Shown: positions 45,069 through 53,828 of the stretch, one piece after another
Numbering within the stretch: position 1 is the first letter of the stretch
How the letters are laid out: the number at the start of each line of letters is the position of its first letter
Assembly (NCBI GenBank): GCA_021325515.1
Contig: JAJPHC010000014.1
Location: 1-64,000 of the forward strand
Source: Acidobacteriota bacterium
GTDB taxonomy: Bacteria > Acidobacteriota > Thermoanaerobaculia > Gp7-AA8
Direction: 5' to 3'
Length of the DNA: 64,000 nucleotides
Position numbers and translations under genes: made by a program
The notes under the pieces: model-generated
Told to the model about the DNA's origin: nothing
The model's database searches: none
What the model saw: only the letters and a program-made list of their open reading frames with translations

Positions 45069-46436
45069 TCACCGCGCACTTCCCGACGCCGGCGAATGCA
45101 ACTGCGAGGTCGCGTTGGCGGCGTTTGCGAGCTCGCGCGCTTTTTCGTCATTCGGCGACTGCGCTGCGAGCTCTTCGGCGCGGCGCGCGACGTCGTTCGC
45201 TCCGGCCATTCCTTTCAGCGTCTCGCCCCACACCGCGCCGAGCGATGCGAGGCGATGGCGATGCGACGCGGCGAGCCATGTCGGTGCGAGGTCGCGGCGG
45301 TGCAGCGTCTTCTCGATCGTGTGCTCCCTGCCCTCCGTCGAGCGATACGTCAGCCGCACCGTCGCCACGCGCTGCCACGAGGCTCCGCGCGGCGCGAGCT
45401 CGACGTCGTAGATCGCGGTGACCGAAGTGTTCCTCGCCAGTGATCCCTCGCGCGAGGGTGCGTCGGCGCCGATCATGTGATGTGCGACGACCGTCGTGTC
45501 GTCGAATGCGACATCGATCGACGCATCCGTCGCGACGACACCCGGCGCTTCGGCAGTCGCCGTGTCGACGGTGACGCGAATCATGCGGCGCATCGGATTG
45601 CCGGCCACGGGCGCAGGGGATCCTTCCGCCTCCAGCTTCACGTCGTGCGATTCGCGTTTTGCCGGCCCGGCGAAGTAGTTCACCAGCGCGGCGACGTCGA
45701 TGTTCTGCGACTCCGGCTGCTCGCCGCGCTCGATCGCGTTCTTGATGCGCTCGAATGCATGCTGGTCGACGGAGATGCCGAAGAGGGTGCTCGCTGGCTG
45801 CTGCTCTTTCGCGAACTCCGCCGTGAGCCCCTCATGCCTGGCCGCTCTCGCCGCAAGTGGGGCGAGGGCGACCGCGGTTGCTGCAGGAGGGGGAGCGGCA
45901 GCAGGTGCTTCTGCCACGGCGGACACAGGCTTCGCTTCGATGCGCTCATCCTTCACATCCAGCTTGTCGGTATCGCGGCGCACCTGTTCTTCCGCCACGA
46001 GCGTGCTCGCCGCCGGCTTGGTCTTCAGCGCCGGTACGGCTTCGTCCGCCTGCGCGGCCGGCACGTAGTTGTTCGCGACTTCCACCGGACCGGAGCTGCC
46101 CGCATTCTGCGCGGTGAGCGTGAGAGGAACCGCGTGCGGGATCGCGCGCGGATCGGGCGCCTGCGCCTTTGCCATCACCGATGCGACGCGCTCATGATCG
46201 GCGCGCGAGAAAAACTGCAACACGAGGAATGCCGACGTCACCATCATCAGCACGGCGGCGGCGACGCGCGTGTTGAAAAATACCGAGCGCGAGAAACGAT
46301 CGCGTTCCGTCGGCGAGCCCATCACGAGGTGGGAAGGGATGTCCTTCTTGATCTTCTCCAGCAGATCCGCCGGAGGTTTTGGGACCTGAGCCAGCGTCAA
46401 CTTCCGCTGGAGGTCAGCTCTCTTCTTCTGATTCAT
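45069..46436 (-). CDS. Predicted membrane anti-sigma factor with YfbK-N-like domain
   Basis: A 455-residue protein. A short N-terminal cytoplasmic part (KRADLQRKLTLAQVPKPPAD) fits a zinc-free anti-sigma domain. One membrane helix follows (AAAVLMMVTSAFLVLQFF), then a long Ala/Pro-rich linker. The C-terminal half includes FGISVDQHAFERIKNAIERG and VAALVNYF, matching the region that precedes VWA domains in YfbK-type proteins, and a beta-rich end. It starts at ATG 46436, overlapping the ECF sigma gene by 23 bp, so it is almost surely the cognate regulator. Its VWA domain proper is missing. The periplasmic part may sense envelope signals. Confidence 0.78.
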   Translation of the reverse strand: MNQKKRADLQRKLTLAQVPKPPADLLEKIKKDIPSHLVMGSPTERDRFSRSVFFNTRVAAAVLMMVTSAFLVLQFFSRADHERVASVMAKAQAPDPRAIPHAVPLTLTAQNAGSSGPVEVANNYVPAAQADEAVPALKTKPAASTLVAEEQVRRDTDKLDVKDERIEAKPVSAVAEAPAAAPPPAATAVALAPLAARAARHEGLTAEFAKEQQPASTLFGISVDQHAFERIKNAIERGEQPESQNIDVAALVNYFAGPAKRESHDVKLEAEGSPAPVAGNPMRRMIRVTVDTATAEAPGVVATDASIDVAFDDTTVVAHHMIGADAPSREGSLARNTSVTAIYDVELAPRGASWQRVATVRLTYRSTEGREHTIEKTLHRRDLAPTWLAASHRHRLASLGAVWGETLKGMAGANDVARRAEELAAQSPNDEKARELANAANATSQLHSPASGSAR

Positions 46437-47040
46437 CGTTGTCCTCGGCACCCCCGATGGCCACCTCGAGGATGGTGAATGCTTTGTGGAGGCGTTTTCT
46501 GATGGCTACGGTCGTGATCTGTTCGACCGCAGCGATCTCCCTGACTGCGAGTCCTCCCCAGAAGTGCGCCGTCACTGTGAAGCGCAGATCCTCGGGCAAC
46601 TGCAGCACCGCGGCGCGCAGCCGCTCTGCCTCCTCCTGCTCGCTCAGCAACTGATCCGCCGAAGGACTCGTATCGCAGATCTCGAGTGCATTCGGTTCGT
46701 CGAGCGAGGTCATCCGCCGCGGCCGGCGGATGTGATTGAGAAACGTCGTATAGGCGATACGGTAAAGCCATGTGAAGAGTTGCGAGCGCCCGTCGAAGTT
46801 CGGCAGAGCGGCCCACGCTTTCTGAAACGTCTCCTGAGTCAGATCCGCAGCGAGGTCGCTGTCTCCACAAAGGCGGTAGACGGATGCGAAGACGGCGGAG
46901 TACGTCCGCTCGACCAGCTCCTCTGCGGCGCGTTCGTCGCCCGCCCTGATGGCCGCGAGCAGACGCCGCTCCTCCCCGAAAGGAGCCACTTCGTCATCCT
47001 GCTCCGCCGCCCTGGCCGGAAACGGCGCAACCCTCGACAT
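46414..47040 (-). CDS. ECF-family RNA polymerase sigma factor
   Basis: A 208-residue sigma-70-family ECF factor. Region 2 has SVYRLCGDSDLAADLTQETF and FLTWLYRIA-like (LFTWLYRIAYTTFLNHIRR). Region 4 has LPEDLRFTVTAHFWGGLAVR and the helix-turn-helix EIAAVEQITTVAIRKRLHKA. The linker between regions is normal. The anti-sigma-like gene starts inside its 3' end. Its target promoter could not be identified in the window. It is divergent from the DUF1684 lipoprotein gene, which might be a regulon member. Confidence 0.95.
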   Translation of the reverse strand: MSRVAPFPARAAEQDDEVAPFGEERRLLAAIRAGDERAAEELVERTYSAVFASVYRLCGDSDLAADLTQETFQKAWAALPNFDGRSQLFTWLYRIAYTTFLNHIRRPRRMTSLDEPNALEICDTSPSADQLLSEQEEAERLRAAVLQLPEDLRFTVTAHFWGGLAVREIAAVEQITTVAIRKRLHKAFTILEVAIGGAEDNDESEEES

Positions 47041-47099
47041 GACCGTTGGACACTCCTTCGTTTCAGAAAGAAACCGGGAGCTCCATTATCCTACCGGTC

Positions 47100-47948
47100 G
47101 TGAAACGCCTCACCATCGTCGCACTGTTCGTCCTCATGAGTTGTCAGCATCGTGACCCCGCATACGAGAAAAGCATCATGGAGTGGCGGGCAAACCGCCT
47201 GAAGAGCCTCACCTCGGAGACGAGCTGGCTCTCGCTCGTCGGGCTGCAATGGCTGGCGCCGGGCGACAACGCGATCTCGAATCCGCCCGACTCGGGGAAA
47301 GTCGTTCTCGACAACGGCAGGGTGACGCTGGTGCCGAACCCGGCCGCCGGACTTCAGATCAACGGCGCGCCCGTGACCGCTCCCGTGGAACTTCGCAGCG
47401 ACGCGGATCCGGCGGGACCGACGATCGTGCAGAAGGGAAGCGTCCGCTTCAACGTCATCAAACGCAGCGACAAGTACGCGTTGCGCATCAAGGACGCGAA
47501 CAGCCCGGCACGCACCGGCTTCAAGGGACTCGACTACTTTCCGATCGACGAGAAGTGGCGCATCCAAGCGCGCTTCGAGAAATATCCCACCATGCACAAA
47601 GTCCCGATCACCAACGTTCTCGGCATGACCGGCGACGAGCTGTCGTCAGGCGAGCTGGTGTTCGACGTCGACGGCCATACGTACCGCATCCAGCCGATTC
47701 ATGAAGACGGCGATCTCAAGGTTTGGTTCGTGATCTTCAAGGATGCGACGGCAGGGAAGGAAACTTACGGCGCCGCCCGCTATCTCTACGTCGATCCTCC
47801 GGGCCCTGACGGCACGACGTACATCGATTTCAACAAGGCCTACAACCCGCCGTGCGCCTTCACGCACTTCGCGACGTGCCCGCTGCCGCCGCCGCAGAAC
47901 AAGCTGCCGTTCCGGATCGAGGCGGGGGAGAAGAAGTACGGGCATTAG
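47100..47948 (+). CDS. DUF1684 lipoprotein
   Basis: A 282-residue protein. The start VKRLTIVALFVLMSC carries a lipobox (LMSC), so it is likely a lipoprotein. The DUF1684 domain fills the rest: WLSLVGLQWLAPGDNAI near the start, and DFNKAYNPPCAFTHFATCPL, PPPQNKLPFRIEAGEK near the end. The cysteine pair in NPPCAF and FATCPL is typical. Function of DUF1684 is unknown. GTG 47100 is chosen over an in-frame upstream TTG at 47046 because the signal peptide starts there. It is divergent from the ECF gene by 59 bp. A 68-bp repeat array follows. Confidence 0.82.
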   Translation: MKRLTIVALFVLMSCQHRDPAYEKSIMEWRANRLKSLTSETSWLSLVGLQWLAPGDNAISNPPDSGKVVLDNGRVTLVPNPAAGLQINGAPVTAPVELRSDADPAGPTIVQKGSVRFNVIKRSDKYALRIKDANSPARTGFKGLDYFPIDEKWRIQARFEKYPTMHKVPITNVLGMTGDELSSGELVFDVDGHTYRIQPIHEDGDLKVWFVIFKDATAGKETYGAARYLYVDPPGPDGTTYIDFNKAYNPPCAFTHFATCPLPPPQNKLPFRIEAGEKKYGH

Positions 47949-47971
47949 GGTTTCGCGGGCACGCGGCAGGT

Positions 47972-48083
47972 GGGGTGCGGACGTCTCGTCCGCACGTTTC
48001 GCCCCAAAGCTCGCGGACGAGGACGTCCGCGCCCCACTTGGAGTGCGGACGTCTCGTCCGCACGTTTCGCCCCAAAGCTCGCG
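47972..48083. repeat. Second 68-bp-period palindromic array
   Basis: The word GTGCGGAC starts at 47975 and again 68 bp later at 48043. Units contain TGCGGACGTCTCGTCCGCA, a spacer TTTCGCCCCAAAGCTCGC, and GGACGAGGACGTCCGCG. They are the reverse complement of the family at 32777-33077. The array lies between the convergent stops of the DUF1684 and M20 genes. Confidence 0.88.
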
Positions 48084-48137
48084 CCGGGGTGGTGCAGCGG
48101 CATGTTAGAACCGCGTACCCGCGCTACCAGCGCAGCG

Positions 48138-49550
48138 CTACCGCGCCGCTTTTCGTTCGTCGGCCAGCACCTGCGCCACGCACATCGTCACGTTCTTCGC
48201 TGCATTGATGTGCAGGAACTCGTTCGGGCCGTGCGCGTTGCTGTGAGGGCCGAGGACGCCGGTGATCAGGAACTGAGCTTCGGGGTAGCGGCTGCCAAGC
48301 ATTCCCATGAAGGGGATCGAGCCGCCTTCGCCGAGGGTCATCGCGCTCTTGCCGAAATAGGTCTTCGACGCGCGGTTGACTGACTCCTCCAGCCATGGCG
48401 CGATCTTCGGAGCTTCCCACCCTGCGCCGCCTTTTTCCGGCTCGAAGGTGACCTTCGCGCCGTACGGCGGCTCGCTCTCGAACAGCTCCTTCAGCTTCTG
48501 ATCGATGTTCGTGGCGTCGAGTGTCGGCGGCACGCGAAGCGACAGCTTGAGCGATGTTTTCGGGCGCAGCACGTTGCCGCCCTGCACGAGATCGGGGAAG
48601 CCCGCTTGTCCCGTGTACGCGAGCGCCGGACGCCAGGTGCGGTTCAACAGCAGTTCGACGTTGTCCTTCGATACCGGACCGGCGCCATTCACCCAGGGGA
48701 ACTTGCTCCAGACGTCATCGCCGAGGACTTCGGCGGTCCTCTTCGCTTCTGCGATGCGTTCCGCAGGAATGTCGATGTGCAGCCACTCCGGCTTGATGTG
48801 GCCGTTGCTCGCATCCTCGAGACGATCGAGGAGCATGCGCATGATGCGGAAGCTCGACGGCACGATGCCGCTCGCATCGCCCGAGTGAACTCCCTCGGTG
48901 AGGATCTCGACATTCAGATTGCCTACGATCGAGCCGCGCAGAGACGACGTCGTCCACAGCTGGTCGTAATTGCCGCAGCCGCTGTCGAGGCAGACGACGA
49001 GGCCCGGCGTGCCGATGCGTTTCGCCAGCATGTCCATGTATGCCGGCAGATCGACCGACCCGCTTTCCTCGCAGCACTCGATCATCACCACGATGCGCGA
49101 GTGCGGAAGCTTCTGTTCTTTCAGTGCGCGGATGGCGGCGACGGTCGCGAAGATCGCGTAGCCGTCATCGGCTCCGCCGCGGCCGTAGAGGCGGCCGTCG
49201 CGGCGCACCGGAGTCCACGGACCGAGGCCGTCTTCCCATCCGACCATCGCCGGCTGCTTGTCGAGATGTCCGTACATCAGCACGGTCGACGACGCATCGC
49301 CCTCGAGCTCCATGAAGATGAGCGGAGTCCGTCCGAGGACCTCGTGCACTTCGATGGTGAGCCCTTCGACGCCCTGCTGTTCGACCCAGTACTTCGCAAG
49401 GGCGACTGCACGATGCATGTGTCCATGCTTCTTCCAGTCGGGATCGAAGAGCGGCGACTGATTCGGAATGCGAATGTAGTCGTGAAGGGTGGGAAGGATG
49501 GACGACTCCCACAAGCCGTCGACAAACGTCCGGGTTTGATCGTTGTTCAT
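48138..49550 (-). CDS. M20-family metallopeptidase (dipeptidase-like)
   Basis: A 470-residue di-zinc peptidase. Metal ligands are visible: the first His in VLMYGHLDKQP, Asp in YGRGGADDGYAI, Glu pair in IECCEESGSVD, Asp in VCLDSGCG, and a C-terminal His in GPHSNAHGPNEF. The dimerisation lid domain lies between. The architecture fits CNDP/PM20D-like dipeptidases, which remove amino acids from short peptides. The start is ATG 49550 (MNNDQTRTF). Upstream in-frame codons read as a signal-like stretch but arise from the CTGCTGCCTG microrepeat and are rejected. It is divergent from the ABC gene. Confidence 0.9.
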   Translation of the reverse strand: MNNDQTRTFVDGLWESSILPTLHDYIRIPNQSPLFDPDWKKHGHMHRAVALAKYWVEQQGVEGLTIEVHEVLGRTPLIFMELEGDASSTVLMYGHLDKQPAMVGWEDGLGPWTPVRRDGRLYGRGGADDGYAIFATVAAIRALKEQKLPHSRIVVMIECCEESGSVDLPAYMDMLAKRIGTPGLVVCLDSGCGNYDQLWTTSSLRGSIVGNLNVEILTEGVHSGDASGIVPSSFRIMRMLLDRLEDASNGHIKPEWLHIDIPAERIAEAKRTAEVLGDDVWSKFPWVNGAGPVSKDNVELLLNRTWRPALAYTGQAGFPDLVQGGNVLRPKTSLKLSLRVPPTLDATNIDQKLKELFESEPPYGAKVTFEPEKGGAGWEAPKIAPWLEESVNRASKTYFGKSAMTLGEGGSIPFMGMLGSRYPEAQFLITGVLGPHSNAHGPNEFLHINAAKNVTMCVAQVLADERKAAR

Positions 49551-49615
49551 GGCAGCGGCTGCGGAGGATAGCACGACGGTCAGGCAGCAGACAGCAAGCG
49601 GAGTGGGGACCCTCA

Positions 49616-49647
49616 ATTTGTGCGGACGAGGCGCCCGCACTCCACCT
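49616..49647. repeat. Single REP-like palindrome upstream of ABC operon
   Basis: TTTGTGCGGACGAGGCGCCC followed by GCACTCCACC. One half-unit of the 68-bp family. It lies in the 121-bp divergent gap between the M20 and ABC ATPase genes, so it could affect either leader. Confidence 0.65.
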
Positions 49648-49671
49648 CTTCCAGAAACTACAATGTCGCGG

Positions 49672-50583
49672 ATGGAAATCCTCTCCGTTCGCAACATCGT
49701 CAAGACGTTCGACAAAGTTCGTGCCGTCGACGGCGTCTCCTTCTCCGTCCACCGCGGCACGATCACGGGTCTCCTCGGGCGCAACGGCGCGGGGAAGACG
49801 ACGACGATCCGGATGATCACCGGCATCTTCTATCCCGACTCCGGCTCGATCGACTGGGCGGGAGACGGCGTCACCGACTTCCGCGATCGCGTCGGATATC
49901 TGCCGGAAGAGCGCGGGCTCTACAAGCAGATGAACGTCATCGAGCTGCTGCTCTTTCTCGCGGAGATCAAGGGAGTCCGCGGCGGGGAAGTGAAGAAGCG
50001 CATCGATCGCTGGATGGAGCGCTTCGAGCTGACGGACAAGAAGCAGGCGAAAGTCGAAGAGCTGTCGAAAGGGAATCAGCAGAAGGTGCAGCTCATCGGC
50101 ACGCTGCTGCACGAGCCGGAGCTGATCATCCTCGACGAGCCGCAGTCGGGACTCGATCCCGTGAACATGGTGCTCGTGCGCGAGCTGCTCATCGATCTGC
50201 GAAACGAAGGGAAGACGATTCTCCTCTCGACGCACATGATGGCCGAGGCGGAGATGATGGCGGATCACATCATCCTGATCGACCGCGGGCGCGTCGTGCT
50301 CGATGGCCGCCTCGACGAAGTGCGCCGGGCCGAGGGCAACAACACGGTGAAGATCGAGTTCGACGGGAACGGCGAGTTCCTCCGGTCCCTGCGCGGCGTG
50401 GAGGCCGCAAACGTGAAGAGCAATGCCGCGGAGCTCGACCTTGCGGCCGGCGAAGATCCGCAGAGCGTTCTCGAGGCGGCCATCGGAAAACTGCGCGTGC
50501 GCCACTTCTCCGTCGGCGCGCCGTCACTCGAACAGATCTTCATCAAGCGGGTCGGCACCGAGACTCTTCCGGAGGTGGCGTGA
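49672..50583 (+). CDS. ABC transporter ATP-binding protein (NatA-like)
   Basis: A 303-residue ABC ATPase. Walker A GRNGAGKTTT, the Q-loop region, signature LSKGNQQKVQ (usual LSGGQ), Walker B LIILDEPQSGLDP, and the switch His in LLSTHMM are all present. The C-terminal extension (NNTVKIEFDGNGEFLRSLRG) is of the NatA/DUF4162 type. The LSKGNQQK signature is typical of Na+-exporter-like ATPases. ATG 49672 (MEILSVRN) is chosen; ATG 49663 is in frame. The stop shares a base with the permease start (TGATG), so both form one exporter. Confidence 0.93.
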   Translation: MEILSVRNIVKTFDKVRAVDGVSFSVHRGTITGLLGRNGAGKTTTIRMITGIFYPDSGSIDWAGDGVTDFRDRVGYLPEERGLYKQMNVIELLLFLAEIKGVRGGEVKKRIDRWMERFELTDKKQAKVEELSKGNQQKVQLIGTLLHEPELIILDEPQSGLDPVNMVLVRELLIDLRNEGKTILLSTHMMAEAEMMADHIILIDRGRVVLDGRLDEVRRAEGNNTVKIEFDGNGEFLRSLRGVEAANVKSNAAELDLAAGEDPQSVLEAAIGKLRVRHFSVGAPSLEQIFIKRVGTETLPEVA

Positions 50584-51866
50584 TGAGCAAGATGCTCGCG
50601 GTGCTGAAGCGTGAGTATCTCGCCGGTGTGCGGAAAAAGATGTTCATCATCATGACGATCGGCTTCCCGATCTTCATGGGTGCTGTCTTCTACGTGCCGG
50701 TGATGATGATGAGCCGCGGACTGGGTGAGAAGCACGTCGTGGTCATCGACGGCACCGGCAGTCTGCGCAGCGGATTCGAGAAGAGCGAGAGCTCGAAGAT
50801 CGGCGACGAGCGTGCGCCGATGCAGATCGAATACATCGATGCCAAAGCGCAACTCGACATCGACACGTTCGCGCGGCCCTATCTCGCGCGGCTGAACAAG
50901 GAGAAGAAGGAGAAGCTCGATGCGGTGCTGATCATCCCGTCGAAGGTGCTCGATCTGCCCGACACCCCGGCGCGTTTCTACAGCACCTCGGCGACGGACA
51001 TCATCACCGAAGCCACTCTCCGCGCGATGGCGACGAAAGGGCTGCACGTCTATCGCCTCGGGCTTCACGGCATCGAAGGTGCGGAGATGGAGAAGATCCT
51101 CGCGCCGGCGAACGTGAAGGCCGTTCAGCTTTCGCGTACCGGGGAGGAGAAGCAGGGCGGCGGCAGCAACTTCCTCGTCGGCATCCTTCTCACCGGGCTG
51201 CTGATGGTTCCGTCATTCGTTTACGGGATCGAGATCATGCGCGGCATCATTCAGGAGAAGAACGACCGCGTCGTCGAAGTGATCGTGTCGTCGATGACCG
51301 CCCGGCAGTTCCTCACCGGCAAGATCCTCGGCAACGCACTCACGGGACTGACGCAGGTCGCCGTCTGGGTCGTGATGGCGTCGCTGGCGACGGGCTATTT
51401 CGCGGCGGGTGCAGCGCTCGGTGGGGAGAACATCCTCCGCTTCCTGCGTCCCTCGACTTTCGCCTACTTCATCCTCTTCTTCCTGCTCGCGTACTTCACG
51501 TACGTCTGCATCTACGCGATCGCCGGCGCCGTCTGCAATTCCGAGAAGGAAGCGCAGCAGATGATCGCGCCGATCACGATGCTGATGATGTCGCCGTGGT
51601 TCTTCGTCGCGGTGCTGATCACGAATCCCGACTCGTCGCTGGCGGTCGGCTTCTCGCTCGCGCCGGTCTTCGGCCCGATGACGATGTTCCTCCGGACGCT
51701 CGTCGCGGATCCGCCGCTGTGGCACATCGTCCTCACGGTCCTCGTCTCGATCGCGACCATCACGCTCTTCTTCCGGGTGACCGCGAAGATCTTCCGAGTC
51801 GGGATTCTGTCGTACGGCAAGCGGCCGACGATTCCCGAGCTCGTGCGGTGGTTGAAGGTGGCGTAA
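50583..51866 (+). CDS. ABC-2 type permease (NatB-like)
   Basis: A 427-residue membrane protein. One N-terminal helix (FIIMTIGFPIFMGAVFYVP) precedes a large extracytoplasmic domain (~60-200). At least five helices then follow from about residue 200 (FLVGILLTGLLMVPSFVYGI, with the family motif EIMRGIIQEKNDRVVEVIVS). This matches NatB/ABC-2 exporters. Paired with the upstream ATPase it should export a small molecule or ion; substrate unknown. Start ATG 50583 overlaps the ATPase stop by one base. Confidence 0.92.
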   Translation: MSKMLAVLKREYLAGVRKKMFIIMTIGFPIFMGAVFYVPVMMMSRGLGEKHVVVIDGTGSLRSGFEKSESSKIGDERAPMQIEYIDAKAQLDIDTFARPYLARLNKEKKEKLDAVLIIPSKVLDLPDTPARFYSTSATDIITEATLRAMATKGLHVYRLGLHGIEGAEMEKILAPANVKAVQLSRTGEEKQGGGSNFLVGILLTGLLMVPSFVYGIEIMRGIIQEKNDRVVEVIVSSMTARQFLTGKILGNALTGLTQVAVWVVMASLATGYFAAGAALGGENILRFLRPSTFAYFILFFLLAYFTYVCIYAIAGAVCNSEKEAQQMIAPITMLMMSPWFFVAVLITNPDSSLAVGFSLAPVFGPMTMFLRTLVADPPLWHIVLTVLVSIATITLFFRVTAKIFRVGILSYGKRPTIPELVRWLKVA

Positions 51867-51876
51867 ACGGCGGTGA

Positions 51877-51951
51877 TCGGGCGTTCTCGCCCGATCACTT
51901 TCCGGGCGCCGGGCGAGACGCCCCGGCTGCGGACGAGACGCCCGCGCTCCC
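51877..51951. repeat. REP-like palindrome cluster between ABC and fadD
   Basis: TGATCGGGCGTTCTCGCCCG followed by ATCA forms one palindrome. It is followed by GCCGGGCGAGACGCCCCGGC and TGCGGACGAGACGCCCGCGC, closely related to the RAYT-flanking elements. It may terminate the ABC transcript. Confidence 0.75.
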
Positions 51952-51998
51952 GTCTGCTGCCTGCTAGAATCCCCGCCACTAGCAATTCAGGGGGTTCG

Positions 51999-53828
51999 AT
52001 GGAGATCACGACTCTCACCGACATCTACGCGGCCACGTGCGAGCTGCAGCGTGACGCGGCGATGATGTACAAGAAGAACGGAGCCTGGGCGAAGATCACC
52101 GTCCCCGAGTTCCGCGACACCGTGCGGTGGCTCTCCACAGGTCTTCGCGTTCTCGGCGTCAAGCCCGGCGATCGAGTCGCGATCCTTTCCGAGAACCGCC
52201 CCGAGTGGACGATGGGCGACTTCGCCATCCTCTGCGCGGGCGCCGTCACCGTCCCCGTTTATCCGACGCTTCTTCCGCATCAGATCGAATACGTCCTCAA
52301 GGATTCCAATTCGGTGCTGGTCCTCTGCTCGACCGAAGAGCAGATGAAGAAGATCCTCGAGATCAAGCCGCACTGCCCGAGCGTGCACAACATCCTCGTC
52401 TGCGATCCGCCGCCGCGGCTGCCGGACGGCGTGATGACGTTCGAGCAGATGGTGGAGAGCGGGAAGAAGGAAGAGGCAGTCTCGGGCCGCGCCCGTTTCG
52501 ACGAGCTGCGCACGTCGCGCAAGCCGGATGACCTCGCGACGCTCGTCTACACATCGGGCACCACCGGCGATCCGAAGGGCGCGATGCTCACGCACGGCAA
52601 CATCGGCAGCAACGTGAATTGCGTGACGAAGGTGCTCAAGCTGCAGCAGGGGTGGATTGCTCTGTCGATCCTTCCTCTCTCTCACATCCTGGAGCGCACC
52701 GCCGACTTTGCGTATCTATCGATGGGCGGAACCGTGGCCTACGCGGAGAACGTGAACAAAGTCCGCGACAACCTGCAGGAAGTGAAGCCGGATGTCTTCG
52801 CCGCCGTGCCGCGTCTGTTCGAGAAGATGCGGATGGGCGTGATGGACGGCATCGCGGCGAAGCCGCCGGTCCTGCAGAAGATCTCGCACTGGGCGCTGAA
52901 GGTGGCCGCGGAACGGCTGCCGTATCGCGTCGATCCGGCGAAGTCGATGCCCCTCGGTCTCGCGGTTCGCTCCAAGATCGCGGAGAAGCTCGTCTTCAGC
53001 AAGATCATGGAGAGGCTCGGCGGGCGGGTGAAGTACGTCCTCTCCGGCGGCGCGCCGCTCTCGCCGGAGCTCGCCGCGTTTTTCATCGGCGCAGGTCTCG
53101 AAATCCTCGAAGGCTACGGGCTGACGGAGACGTCGCCGGTCATCGCCGTGAACACGCCGGACCGCCGGCGCATCGGCTCGGTCGGCCCGCTGATTCCCGG
53201 CGTCGAAGTGAAGATCGCCGAAGATGGCGAGATCCTCACGCGCGGCCCGCACGTCATGAAGGGCTACTGGAACAAGCCGGAAGCGACGGCGCAGGCGATC
53301 GATCCCGATGGCTGGTTCCACACGGGCGACATCGGTGAGCTCGACAAGGATGGCTTCCTCAAGATCACCGATCGCAAGAAGGACATCATCATCAACGCGT
53401 ACGGCAAGAACATCGCGCCGCAGCCGCTGGAGAACGACCTCAAGAGCTCGCCGTACATCGCGACGCCGGTGATTCTCGGCGACCGCCGCAAGTTCCTCAC
53501 GGCGCTGCTGATCCCGAACTTCGAGAAGCTGGAGCGCGACGTGGCGGCGCAGGGCGTCGTCTGGAAATCGCGCGAGGAGCTGGTCAGCAATCCGAAGGTG
53601 CAGGCGATCTTCCAGTCCGAGATCGACAAGTTCAACAAGAACCTCGATCGCCAGGAGAAGATCCGCCGCTTCACGATCCTGCCGAACGATTTCACGATCG
53701 ACAACGACGAGATCACGCCGTCACTCAAAGTGAAGCGCAAGGTCATCGACAAGAAATACAAAGATGTGATTGATGCCATGTACATCGACGAGAACGTCGA
53801 GGAAGAGAAGGAACGAGCACGCGCATGA
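51999..53828 (+). CDS. Long-chain acyl-CoA synthetase (FadD-like)
   Basis: A 609-residue AMP-forming ligase that activates fatty acids with ATP and CoA. Motifs: TLVYTSGTTGDPKGAMLTH (P-loop-like AMP motif), EGYGLTETSPVIAVN, GWFHTGDIGELDKDGFLKI, and DRKKDIIINAYGKNIAP with the C-terminal lysine region. ATG 51999 is preceded by CAGGGGG. The stop overlaps the start of the fadJ-like gene by four bases (ATGA), so the two form an operon for beta-oxidation. It probably acts at the membrane or in the cytoplasm. Confidence 0.93.
   Translation: MEITTLTDIYAATCELQRDAAMMYKKNGAWAKITVPEFRDTVRWLSTGLRVLGVKPGDRVAILSENRPEWTMGDFAILCAGAVTVPVYPTLLPHQIEYVLKDSNSVLVLCSTEEQMKKILEIKPHCPSVHNILVCDPPPRLPDGVMTFEQMVESGKKEEAVSGRARFDELRTSRKPDDLATLVYTSGTTGDPKGAMLTHGNIGSNVNCVTKVLKLQQGWIALSILPLSHILERTADFAYLSMGGTVAYAENVNKVRDNLQEVKPDVFAAVPRLFEKMRMGVMDGIAAKPPVLQKISHWALKVAAERLPYRVDPAKSMPLGLAVRSKIAEKLVFSKIMERLGGRVKYVLSGGAPLSPELAAFFIGAGLEILEGYGLTETSPVIAVNTPDRRRIGSVGPLIPGVEVKIAEDGEILTRGPHVMKGYWNKPEATAQAIDPDGWFHTGDIGELDKDGFLKITDRKKDIIINAYGKNIAPQPLENDLKSSPYIATPVILGDRRKFLTALLIPNFEKLERDVAAQGVVWKSREELVSNPKVQAIFQSEIDKFNKNLDRQEKIRRFTILPNDFTIDNDEITPSLKVKRKVIDKKYKDVIDAMYIDENVEEEKERARA

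Noticed and set aside
48086-48140. tRNA-like stretch GGTGGTGCAGCGGCATGTTAG
   Set aside because: It resembles a D-arm but has no T-loop GGTTCRA motif and no closing acceptor stem.
49550-49610. N-terminal signal peptide extension for the M20 peptidase
   Set aside because: The upstream in-frame codons are the CTGCTGCCTG microrepeat, found at other gene boundaries, and not part of the family.
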